NCBI GenBank assembly: GCA_004535785.1
Contig: SPIB01000001.1
Location: forward strand, 569,722 to 633,721
Direction of reading: 5' to 3'
Length of the DNA stretch: 64,000 nucleotides
DNA from: Gammaproteobacteria bacterium LSUCC0112
GTDB lineage: Bacteria; Pseudomonadota; Gammaproteobacteria; Pseudomonadales; Pseudohongiellaceae
Shown: positions 34,690 to 42,843 of the stretch, piece after piece
Layout: each line of letters opens with the position of its first letter
Numbering within the stretch: position 1 is the stretch's first letter
Program-made: the position numbers and the translations under genes
The notes under the pieces: model-generated
Told to the model about the DNA's origin: nothing
Database searches by the model: none
What the model saw: only the letters and a program-made list of their open reading frames with translations

Positions 34690-36603
34690 CTATTCGCGCA
34701 ACTCAACCACCAGACGCCTGGCCAACACCAGGCTTCTGTACCAGCGGCGCTGGGCAGGTGGCACCATCGCTGGCCGGGCTGCCAAAGGACTTTGAGCCGC
34801 AGACTCACCACTTTGATGCTCACTCAGCACCGCCAGTACCGACTGCCGTGCACCGTAGGTATTATGCAAAAAGCGGCAGGCATCTTCACTCAGATTGACC
34901 CGGTAATGACGCACCAGCGCTGACGCAAGATGCTCGGCGGCGTCGCTCATGTCTTCCTCAACATCCTGTGCAACCGCCTCGGCAATCATCCGTTTTTCAC
35001 GGGCACTCATGCCCGGTTCAAGATCACCGAGGTAACTGGCATACGTGGCACCTATGCCGCGCTGAATTTCCGGATATGACAGGTGCACATGAGGTTCAAG
35101 TGCCAGCGCAACTTCGATGGCAAGGCGGCGTGCACTCTCAAACGTCAATGGATAATCGCGGTCACTGCGACGCTCAAACAGACCTTTTGTCTCATGGGAC
35201 TCCAGATGCTGCGAGCGTAGATAGCGGGCAATGTGCTCACAGACTTCCATACGCTCATCGTCACTGAGCTGTACCACTTTTTCCAGAATATGCACACCCC
35301 GACCACGAGGGCCTACTTGCAACTGTTCAGTTGGCTGCTGGCTTTGATCAAGCAACTTGTTCCAGCTGGCGGCTGCTTGCAGGAACTCTGCATGCAACTC
35401 CCCGGTGCGCAGAAACGACTCATGTGCAAAACGATACAACCGCAGCGCGTTGATCATTTTTTCTGCCAACTGACGCAGCTCATCATACTGCTCCGTCGCA
35501 CCGGCATCGACCGCCTGTGCCAACGCCTGAATACGATCCGCCAGTCGGTCAAGCGCCAACCCTACCCGCTCAATCAATACCCCTGACGTAATGCCCTCAG
35601 GGGCCTCGTCGTATGACATCAGATCCACTTCAACCAGCCACGAGGCCAGGCTGCGCACCCGGTTGCTGCCAGCGGCTTGTGCAATGCGGTAACGACTGCG
35701 GCGACGCTCCATTCGATCCAGCGCAGCCGCCAGCCGCCATTGTCCGCGGTAATCAAAAATCAGCATGGGAATTTCACGACCGTTTATCAATTCAAACGCC
35801 AGAATCAACATGGATTCGACGTCCTGCATGGTGATCAACAGCAGATTGTCTTGCTCGATAGCAGCCAACACCCGCGCAATAAAGTGTTCTGCTCTGGGCA
35901 TGCCATGGCGCAACAACGCAATATCGCCTTGAAAGCGCAAGCGAAGTATGTCGGCCGCAACCGGCGCCAGCGTGCGCAATTGCTCAATGTGTTGGTCAGG
36001 ACGACTGTCACTTTTTTCTTGCAGGTCGCGGATACGGGCACTGAGTCCGGCTCGGCGATAGTTATCAATCTGTGCCAGCAACTGAGCAAGCGCAGCATCT
36101 CCGGTTAACTGGAGTACGGCATGCTGAATGCCCGACGGCGACAGATCCACGCGCTGCAGCAATTGTGTGGCTGATTCCCGTTGACGTGCATCGCCGTCCA
36201 AACTTTGAACAATGAGATTCCGCACAGCAAGAATCAAATCACCGAGCTTGTCGGTCACTTCCACCACGTATTGCTGGGAACGCTCATTACGATAACCCCA
36301 AGTGCCATCGTAGATGACTTTGGCGGTCAGTGCGATCAACCCGCTAAGCACAGTGAAGCTGACAAAGTACACCAGCTGCTGACTGCTCGGCAGCTGACCG
36401 TAACCAATGTAATAACCGCCATACAAACCCAGCGCGGTGACGGGGCCCGCCGTCCAGGCCAGCCCCAGCAAGCTGCGCGACATGCGCACCCGGCGCACGC
36501 TGCGCGCCAGTTGGTCCAGACGTTCAGTGTCTTCACGGTTCAGGGATATGCCCTGCCGCTCTGCCGCACCATAGCGCCAGCGCTGAAATCTGGACCACCA
36601 CAT
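34690..36603 (-). CDS. Unrecognised 637-residue protein with two membrane helices
   Basis: I do not recognise this protein. Two hydrophobic helices lie near residues 47-68 and 80-97. The remainder is mostly helical, highly charged and apparently cytoplasmic. Recurrent features are long Leu-heptad stretches, an Arg-rich LDRMERRRSRYR segment, a VESMLILAFELINGREIPML stretch and an acidic VAQDVEEDMSD region. No enzyme motif or nucleotide-binding loop is seen. The start has GAGGAG 12 nt upstream on the minus strand. It is a single gene, convergent with the GST gene and divergent from the cobalamin riboswitch/BtuB unit. It could be a regulatory or structural membrane-anchored scaffold, but no function is claimed. 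Confidence 0.82.
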   Translation of the reverse strand: MWWSRFQRWRYGAAERQGISLNREDTERLDQLARSVRRVRMSRSLLGLAWTAGPVTALGLYGGYYIGYGQLPSSQQLVYFVSFTVLSGLIALTAKVIYDGTWGYRNERSQQYVVEVTDKLGDLILAVRNLIVQSLDGDARQRESATQLLQRVDLSPSGIQHAVLQLTGDAALAQLLAQIDNYRRAGLSARIRDLQEKSDSRPDQHIEQLRTLAPVAADILRLRFQGDIALLRHGMPRAEHFIARVLAAIEQDNLLLITMQDVESMLILAFELINGREIPMLIFDYRGQWRLAAALDRMERRRSRYRIAQAAGSNRVRSLASWLVEVDLMSYDEAPEGITSGVLIERVGLALDRLADRIQALAQAVDAGATEQYDELRQLAEKMINALRLYRFAHESFLRTGELHAEFLQAAASWNKLLDQSQQPTEQLQVGPRGRGVHILEKVVQLSDDERMEVCEHIARYLRSQHLESHETKGLFERRSDRDYPLTFESARRLAIEVALALEPHVHLSYPEIQRGIGATYASYLGDLEPGMSAREKRMIAEAVAQDVEEDMSDAAEHLASALVRHYRVNLSEDACRFLHNTYGARQSVLAVLSEHQSGESAAQSPLAARPAMVPPAQRRWYRSLVLARRLVVELRE

Positions 36604-36720
36604 AACTGTTTTATCTCCTCATGCTGGTTGCACGATGCGTTGAGCCGCGAGTATAGCCTGATTGTTCAGACACTTACATGACCGGCCTTGCATAAACCTC
36701 GCTCATCGCCTAAGTTAGCC

Positions 36721-36975
36721 ACGCTTCAGGTGTTTGATGCCATGCAGGATCGCTTGGCAGAGAATGAAACGGGAAGCCGGTGCGGTATGGAGACTTGTCT
36801 CAAGAATACTGCCAACGCCGGCGCTGCCCCCGCAACGGTAAACAAGTCTGCTTTGTCAGACGCCACTGTCTGTCACAGGATGGGAAGGCGACAAAGCCAG
36901 GACAACACAGGTACGTGCTATCCCCGATAGCAACATCGTTGTTGCCCACTTGTAAGCCCGGAGACCGGCCTGCTG
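36721..36975 (+). ncRNA. Cobalamin (AdoCbl) riboswitch
   Basis: The conserved pieces occur in order: an upstream stem (GGGAAGCCGGTGCG at 36771-36784), the core GCTGCCCCCGCAACGG near 36823-36838, a GCCACTG segment near 36862, GGGAAGGCG near 36882-36890, and the B12 box AAGCCCGGAGACCGGCCTG at 36954-36972. It lies about 175 nt before the BtuB-like receptor gene on the same strand and would repress it when cobalamin is plentiful. Confidence 0.93.
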
Positions 36976-37148
36976 CACAAGAACGCGCTGCGGCGGGCAG
37001 TTGATGCGATTCAGTTGATTGAGTTTGTATGCGGGACAACCAAGCCTGACAATGGCCCGGTTCGCCTGCGTGATGTTATTCAACTGCCATCGTGGCGCAT
37101 ACCATCTGTTTTTTATGCTCGGGTGAGAGCGTAAATGGAGCTATGCGA

Positions 37149-39026
37149 ATGAATAACCATCAATCAAACATCACAACCTCTGCAAGACGCCATCCGGCCT
37201 TGCTGGCCTGCCTGACAGCAGCGTTGTTACCCATGGGTATTGCCGCACAGAGCGTGGACACAACCGTCCAGGAAATGCTGGTCACCGCCAATCGTCTGTC
37301 GCAGTTTTCCAATGACACCCTGAATGCTCATACGTTGCTGGATCGCAACGTTATCGATCAGAGCGCGGCGGGCAGCCTGTATGACCTTCTGCGTGTGGTA
37401 CCCGGCTTGCAAATGGCGCGAACCGGCATCGACGGTGCACAAACCAGCTTGTTTATGCGCGGCAGCAATTCCAACCATACCTTAATACTGTTGGATGGTG
37501 TGCGGCTGAACACAGCCAGTGAAGGTGCAGCGCGTCTGGAACATATTCCGGTCAGTCACATTGAACGCATCGAAGTCATTCGTGGGCCACAGTCCAGTGT
37601 CTATGGCGCCGACGCCATCGGCGGTGTCATTCAGATTTTTACACGCAGTGGATTGCCCACTGCCGATGACACACACAGCAACGAGACTTTTTCAGGCCGA
37701 CTTGAAGCCGGCATCGGCACAGAACAATCGCGCGTATTGCACGGAGCCGTGCGCGGCAGTATCAATCGCACCCTGATAGACATCGACGTATCACGCCGCG
37801 AAACCGATGGCATTCCTGCGCGCAACGCCCCCACGCCGAGCACCCTCAACGCTGGCTGGGAGAATCAATCTCTGGGGGTGGGCATTCAGCATGCACTCAA
37901 CACTAACTGGCAATGGTGGGGACGCTGGCAGGGCACTGACTCCGAGAACGTGTTTGAGGGTGGCGATAGCGAGTCGTCACAAAAAACCGGCAGCACCGGC
38001 GTACGCGGGCAACTCTCAGCACGCTGGAGTAGCCAGCTGCAACTCAGCCGGTTCGAGGATAACAATGTCACCCGCCAGTCGGGTTTGTCACACAGCAAAA
38101 CCGAGCGTCGCAGTGCTCAATGGCAAAACGAACTTCGTCTGAGCGCCCGCAGTAATACCCTGCTGGGTCTCGATGTTGACGATGAGGATCTGTTTTACCT
38201 GAGCAGTGGCGCCGTACAAAATGTCAGCACACGGCGCAACAACGCTCTGTTTGCCGTCCATCAGCAGGATATCGGCGTGTTTGATGTCACGGCGTCTGTG
38301 CGATTGGATGATAACGGGCAATTTGGCGAACACACCACGGGTCGACTTGCCTTGGGCCGCAATCTGGGCAATAACAGTACAGTCTGGCTGGCAGCATCTA
38401 CAGCCTTCAAGGCGCCGACACTGGTCGATCTGTATGTGGATTTCCCCGCGTTCAATTTTTTTGCCAACCCCGCGCTGCAACCGGAAAAAGCACGCAATCT
38501 TGAAGCCGGCATGCGAACCTCGTTTGCCGGCATGGCGCTTGATATCAATGTGTTTCGGAATAACATCAGTAACCTGATCGCCAGTGACAGCACGTTTACC
38601 AGTCTGGATAACGTTGGCCGCGCGCGCATCGATGGACTGGAGCTCAGTGCCAGCCGTGATATGCTGGGTTGGCAAAGTCGCGCAGCATTAACATTGCTGG
38701 ATCATAAAAATAGCGACACCGGTGACAAACTGTTGCGGCGCCCCAATGAGCAACTGAGCCTGAGTGCGTCAAGACGCTTTGATCAGTTGTCTGTGTTACT
38801 GGACTGGCAACTGCGAGGCGATCAGGCTGATCTGGATCCGGTGACGTATGGTCGTTCGCGGGTCGCTGGTTATGCCGTGCTGGACACCGTCATCGAATGG
38901 CAGCCGATCAGGGCGTTGAATCTGCAGCTGAAAATAGGCAACGTTTTTGATAAAGATTACGAAGTGGTTGATGGTTACAGTACCTTGGGCCGCCATGCGA
39001 TGCTCAGTGCCCGCCATCAATTCTGA
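37149..39026 (+). CDS. btuB: TonB-dependent vitamin B12 receptor BtuB-like
   Basis: This 625-residue outer-membrane receptor has a signal peptide (ending near GIAAQS), a TonB-box-like QEMLVTANR, a plug domain with VPGLQMARTG, LFMRGSNSNHTLILLDGV and IERIEVIRGPQSSVYGADAIGG, and a 22-strand type barrel ending in Phe (LSARHQF). The length matches BtuB (about 600 residues). The upstream cobalamin riboswitch supports B12 as the ligand. The ATG at 37149 is preceded by GGAG 8 nt upstream and is preferred over 37143 and the longer frame from 37092. No btuCD, btuF or cob gene is in the window. Confidence 0.92.
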   Translation: MNNHQSNITTSARRHPALLACLTAALLPMGIAAQSVDTTVQEMLVTANRLSQFSNDTLNAHTLLDRNVIDQSAAGSLYDLLRVVPGLQMARTGIDGAQTSLFMRGSNSNHTLILLDGVRLNTASEGAARLEHIPVSHIERIEVIRGPQSSVYGADAIGGVIQIFTRSGLPTADDTHSNETFSGRLEAGIGTEQSRVLHGAVRGSINRTLIDIDVSRRETDGIPARNAPTPSTLNAGWENQSLGVGIQHALNTNWQWWGRWQGTDSENVFEGGDSESSQKTGSTGVRGQLSARWSSQLQLSRFEDNNVTRQSGLSHSKTERRSAQWQNELRLSARSNTLLGLDVDDEDLFYLSSGAVQNVSTRRNNALFAVHQQDIGVFDVTASVRLDDNGQFGEHTTGRLALGRNLGNNSTVWLAASTAFKAPTLVDLYVDFPAFNFFANPALQPEKARNLEAGMRTSFAGMALDINVFRNNISNLIASDSTFTSLDNVGRARIDGLELSASRDMLGWQSRAALTLLDHKNSDTGDKLLRRPNEQLSLSASRRFDQLSVLLDWQLRGDQADLDPVTYGRSRVAGYAVLDTVIEWQPIRALNLQLKIGNVFDKDYEVVDGYSTLGRHAMLSARHQF

Positions 39027-39072
39027 TCTGTTTTACTAACACCCGCTTGATCACAGGCGCACCGGACTGCTC

Positions 39073-39573
39073 ATGGCAATCGAAATTGAACGTAAATTTC
39101 TGCTGAATGAAAACAGCCTGAAACAGTCCGGCGCGTTGTTAACTGCTGAAAAATCCGCCATCCGGCAAGCCTATCTGAGTGGCAGTCATGACGCGTCGCG
39201 GCCCGGCAACACGGTCCGCGTGCGCATCGTTGGCAATCAGGCATTCCTGACAATCAAAGGCCCCGCGACGGGTATCCGCCGATCGGAATTTGAATATGCC
39301 ATCCCCGTGGACGATGCCACTCAACTGCTGACCCTGTGCATCGGCCATGTTATCAGCAAAACACGTTATCTTATTCCCGTGGACGGCCATGTCTGGGAAG
39401 TCGATGAGTTTCATGGTGTGCACCAGGGGTTATGGTTGGCTGAACTGGAATTGACTCACGAGCACGAGCCTTTCAGCAGGCCAGTGTGGTTGGCTGACGA
39501 CGTGTCAGAAGACCCCCGATACCACAACTCTTCACTCGCGCTGCAATCAGTGGTTGCACCCATCTGCACCTGA
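39073..39573 (+). CDS. CYTH domain protein (inorganic triphosphatase-like)
   Basis: This 166-residue CYTH protein starts with the signature IEIERKFLL (the E-x-E-x-K metal/phosphate motif at residues 4-8), then VRVRIVGNQAFLTIKG, RRSEFEYAIP, KTRYLIP and WEVDEFHG, LAELELT, all characteristic of the tunnel fold. Members hydrolyse inorganic tripolyphosphate or, less often, make cAMP. Short bacterial proteins of this type without a CHAD domain are usually triphosphatases. It follows btuB by 46 nt but a functional link is not evident. Confidence 0.92.
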   Translation: MAIEIERKFLLNENSLKQSGALLTAEKSAIRQAYLSGSHDASRPGNTVRVRIVGNQAFLTIKGPATGIRRSEFEYAIPVDDATQLLTLCIGHVISKTRYLIPVDGHVWEVDEFHGVHQGLWLAELELTHEHEPFSRPVWLADDVSEDPRYHNSSLALQSVVAPICT

Positions 39574-39650
39574 TGACCATCGGCAGCTTGCAAAAGTGCA
39601 GGCTGCACGTTAATTTTGAACACATTCACAAAAACAACGAGGAGCACCCT

Positions 39651-40940
39651 ATGCCGCTGAACACTTTCCGGATCACATCCCGTTCCAGACTCGCTTCCCC
39701 GTCGTTATTGGCGATGGCGGTGCTCGCAGCCTGTTCTCCAGCTTCCGATGATCAGGCGCAACATGGGGGTGATCATGGCATGGACATGGCACGCCAGATC
39801 AGTGTCGCCAATCCGGCGACTGACCTGCAATTGGCGCTGCTGGAAGCCCAACCCGGTGACATCATTTCCTTGCCAGCCGGGACCTTTAATTTTGAACGCG
39901 GCCTGACCCTGAACGTCGACAACATCACCTTGCGCGGTGCCGGTATGGACAGCACCGTGCTGTCGTTTAAAAATCAGGTCGCGGGTGGTGAAGGCCTGCT
40001 GGTGAATGGCAACGGCTTTACCATTGAGGATATAGGCATCGAAGACAGCCGCGGTGATGCACTCAAAATCGCGCGCGGCGACAACATTATTATTCGTCGT
40101 GTTCGCACAGAGTGGACTAACGGGCCAGACACCAGCAATGGTGCCTATGGCATTTACCCGGTGCAAACCCGTAACACGCTGATTGAAGATTCGGTGGCCA
40201 TTGCAGCCTCGGATGCCGGCATTTACGTGGGTCAGTCAGAGAACATCATTGTGCGCAGAAACCGTGCTGAATTTAATGTGGCGGGCATAGAAATCGAAAA
40301 CAGTTTTAATGCCGACGTCTATGAAAACGAAGCCATCAACAACACCGGCGGCATTCTGGTGTTTAACATGCCTAATCTGCCCGTTCCCGGGCACAGCACC
40401 CGCGTGTATGACAATGTCATTGAGCGCAATAACACCGCCAACTTTGCACCGCCCGGCACGGCCGTGGCCAGTGTGCCCGCAGGCTCCGGCGTGCTGATCA
40501 ACTCCAATGACAAGGTGGAAATTTTTAACAACCGCTTCGATGGCAACCAGACCGCCAACATCATCATCTCCAGCTATTTCAGTGCAGGTTACAACGACCG
40601 TCAGATGGCCGCTGACTTTGACCCGTATCCGGAAACCATTTTTATTTATGACAACGTGTTTGGTGCCGGTGGCAACGCACCCGGGTTCCCTGAACTGGAC
40701 ATGCTGAGACAAGCGTTGTTTGGCACAGACGGCAGCTTCCCGGACATTATCTGGGATGGAGTGGTGCATCCGGAACGCCAATCCCCTGAACACGCCATCT
40801 GTGTCAACAATGGTGACGCGCAACTGCTGAATATCGACTCGGCCAATGCGAGTGCAAACCCACGGGTGGATACCGAGGCACACCGTTGCACACATAACAA
40901 ATTATCGCCGGTCGCGTTGCCCGCGGACATGGGTGTGTAA
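39651..40940 (+). CDS. Parallel beta-helix repeat lipoprotein
   Basis: This 429-residue lipoprotein has a signal peptide with lipobox LAACSPA (Cys near residue 28) and a right-handed beta-helix built from short repeats rich in Asn, Gly, Ile and Asp. Examples are LTLNVDNITLRGAGMDSTVL, FTIEDIGIEDSRGDALKIA, NTLIEDSVAIAASDAGIYVG and NIIVRRNRAEFNVAGIEIE. This fold is shared with NosD-type and carbohydrate-binding or lyase proteins. No catalytic acid pair is clear. The C-terminal region has two Cys residues (HAICVNNG, AHRCTHN). The start has GAGGAG 7 nt upstream. The next gene, a dihaem cytochrome, is in the pair usually found with this protein, and an ABC exporter follows. Confidence 0.85.
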   Translation: MPLNTFRITSRSRLASPSLLAMAVLAACSPASDDQAQHGGDHGMDMARQISVANPATDLQLALLEAQPGDIISLPAGTFNFERGLTLNVDNITLRGAGMDSTVLSFKNQVAGGEGLLVNGNGFTIEDIGIEDSRGDALKIARGDNIIIRRVRTEWTNGPDTSNGAYGIYPVQTRNTLIEDSVAIAASDAGIYVGQSENIIVRRNRAEFNVAGIEIENSFNADVYENEAINNTGGILVFNMPNLPVPGHSTRVYDNVIERNNTANFAPPGTAVASVPAGSGVLINSNDKVEIFNNRFDGNQTANIIISSYFSAGYNDRQMAADFDPYPETIFIYDNVFGAGGNAPGFPELDMLRQALFGTDGSFPDIIWDGVVHPERQSPEHAICVNNGDAQLLNIDSANASANPRVDTEAHRCTHNKLSPVALPADMGV

Positions 40941-40958
40941 CACCCGAGGTTGTCACAC

Positions 40959-42119
40959 GTGAAGACCACAGATCCTTTGATCGCCGTTGTGTTGGCGTTG
41001 CTGCTGTCGGCATGTTCCGAGAACAGCAACCCGCAGTTGTTTGCAGTGGATGCCACGCCGGCAAATCTGTCGCAGTGGCAACTGATGCAGGTCGATGACA
41101 GCGCCAATAGTCTGGTGCTGAATCCGGCCGTGCTAGCCTATGATCTGGCAACACCGTTGTTCAGTGACTACGCATTAAAATTGCGTACCGTCTGGTTACC
41201 CGAGGGCAGCAGTGCTCAATACACCACTACGGGCAGTGTTGAGTTTCCCGTCGGCACCATCATCAGCAAAACGTTTTATTACCCGCGCACCGCGGCTGCG
41301 CCGGATGACATCCATGCGGTGCAATGGACGCAGAATGCGCTGGTGGGTTTTGACGGCCAGACGTTGGACCTGACACAGGTCAGGCTGATCGAAACCCGTT
41401 TGCTGGTCCATCAGGAAACCGGTTGGCAGGCGCTGCCTTATGTCTGGAATGACGAGCAGACCGATGCCCGCTTGCAGATCACTGGCGATATCAAGCGCCT
41501 GACACTGCATCGCGACGATGACGCCCACGCGTTTGCCTATGTGGTGCCCAATCGCAACGAGTGTGCGTCCTGTCACCAGCTGGATCAGAACAGCGAAGGT
41601 CTGTCACCGATTGGCCCATCGGCACGTAATCTTAATCGTCTGATCAGCTTTTATCCGCAAGGCCCGGCCAATCAGCTGGAAGTCTGGCAATCGCGGCAAT
41701 GGCTGGACGGTTTGCCAGCACGCGAACAACGCCCGATGGCAGCCCTGTGGACGCCAGAGCAGCCACTGACCTCTGAGCAGAATCTCGAACAACGTGCGCG
41801 AACCTATTTGGCTGTCAACTGCGCACATTGCCATCAACGCGGTGGCAGCGGTGACACGTCGGGATTGTTCCTGAATGCCGAAGAAACCGATGCAACCCGT
41901 CTTGGTCTATGCAAACCACCTGTGGCTGCCGGTCGCGGCACCGGTGGTCATCGTTTCTCCATCGAACCCGGCCAGCCGGAACAGTCCATCCTCAGTTACC
42001 GCATCTTCAGCGATGAAGTCGGCGTGTTAATGCCTGAAGTGGGACGCAGCCTGGTCCATCAGGAAGGCCTTGATCTGGTGAATGCATGGATTCGTCACAT
42101 GCCCGGGGACTGTCGGTAA
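40959..42119 (+). CDS. SO2930-family dihaem c-type cytochrome lipoprotein
   Basis: This protein of about 386 residues has a lipobox, LLSACSEN, near residue 20 and two CXXCH haem sites: CASCHQLD at about residue 205 and CAHCHQRG at about residue 290. The DYALKLRTVWLP segment and LVHQEGLDLVNAWIRHM tail resemble the SO2930 family, which is encoded next to a beta-helix protein in many Gammaproteobacteria. The role in electron transfer is inferred and the partner is not known. The start codon is uncertain: GTG at 40959, or TTG at 40950 in the same frame. It ends one base before the GTG of the ABC ATPase gene, so the genes are probably cotranscribed. Confidence 0.85.
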   Translation: MKTTDPLIAVVLALLLSACSENSNPQLFAVDATPANLSQWQLMQVDDSANSLVLNPAVLAYDLATPLFSDYALKLRTVWLPEGSSAQYTTTGSVEFPVGTIISKTFYYPRTAAAPDDIHAVQWTQNALVGFDGQTLDLTQVRLIETRLLVHQETGWQALPYVWNDEQTDARLQITGDIKRLTLHRDDDAHAFAYVVPNRNECASCHQLDQNSEGLSPIGPSARNLNRLISFYPQGPANQLEVWQSRQWLDGLPAREQRPMAALWTPEQPLTSEQNLEQRARTYLAVNCAHCHQRGGSGDTSGLFLNAEETDATRLGLCKPPVAAGRGTGGHRFSIEPGQPEQSILSYRIFSDEVGVLMPEVGRSLVHQEGLDLVNAWIRHMPGDCR

Positions 42120-42836
42120 GTGAATACATCAGCCGAGGTGATCCTGCAGGCTGAGAAGCTGTGCAAGGTTTACAGCATGGGCGACATTGTTGTTAACGCC
42201 CTCAAAGAAGTTGACCTGACCTTGCACCGGGGAGAATTGCTGGTGTTATTGGGCGCGTCCGGCAGTGGCAAGTCGACGCTGTTGAATATTTTGGGTGGAC
42301 TGGATGTGCCCAGCACCGGTCGCCTGTTGTATGCCAACAAGGATCTGACACAGGCCAGTGATCACGAACTGACCCTGTATCGGCGGGAACATGTGGGTTT
42401 TGTGTTCCAGTTCTACAATCTGGTCTCCAGTCTGACCGCCCGCGAAAATGTGGCACTGGTCACCGATATTGCTCTCAACCCCATGAAACCCGAAGACGCA
42501 CTGGCGCTGGTGGGCCTGAGTTCACGTATTGATCACTTTCCGTCACAACTGTCGGGTGGCGAGCAACAACGTGTGGCAATCGCCCGTGCCATCGCCAAAC
42601 GTCCGGACATTCTGTTATGTGATGAGCCCACGGGGGCGCTGGACGCCAAAACCGGTAAACTGGTGTTATCCGTGCTCGATCAGGTCAACCGCGAAACTGG
42701 CACCACCACCGCCATCATTACCCACAATGCGGCCATTGGTGCCTTGGGTGACACGGTACTGCGCATGAGCAGCGGCGAAATTGTTGAACGCTATCACAAT
42801 GCCACCCGCGCCAGCGTTGACAGCGTGGAATGGTGA
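42120..42836 (+). CDS. ABC transporter ATPase, LolD/MacB type
   Basis: This 238-residue ATPase has Walker [10 protein letters not shown] near residue 44, Q-loop [18 protein letters not shown], signature [16 protein letters not shown], Walker [14 protein letters not shown] and H-loop ITHNAAIG. It belongs to the same family as the ATPase at 14251 but is a separate system with a different permease. The start is GTG directly after the previous stop (TAAGTG). It would drive the FtsX-type permease encoded 7 nt downstream. Confidence 0.93.
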   Translation: MNTSAEVILQAEKLCKVYSMGDIVVNALKEVDLTLHRGELLVLLGASGSGKSTLLNILGGLDVPSTGRLLYANKDLTQASDHELTLYRREHVGFVFQFYNLVSSLTARENVALVTDIALNPMKPEDALALVGLSSRIDHFPSQLSGGEQQRVAIARAIAKRPDILLCDEPTGALDAKTGKLVLSVLDQVNRETGTTTAIITHNAAIGALGDTVLRMSSGEIVERYHNATRASVDSVEW

Positions 42837-42843
42837 CGCCGGC

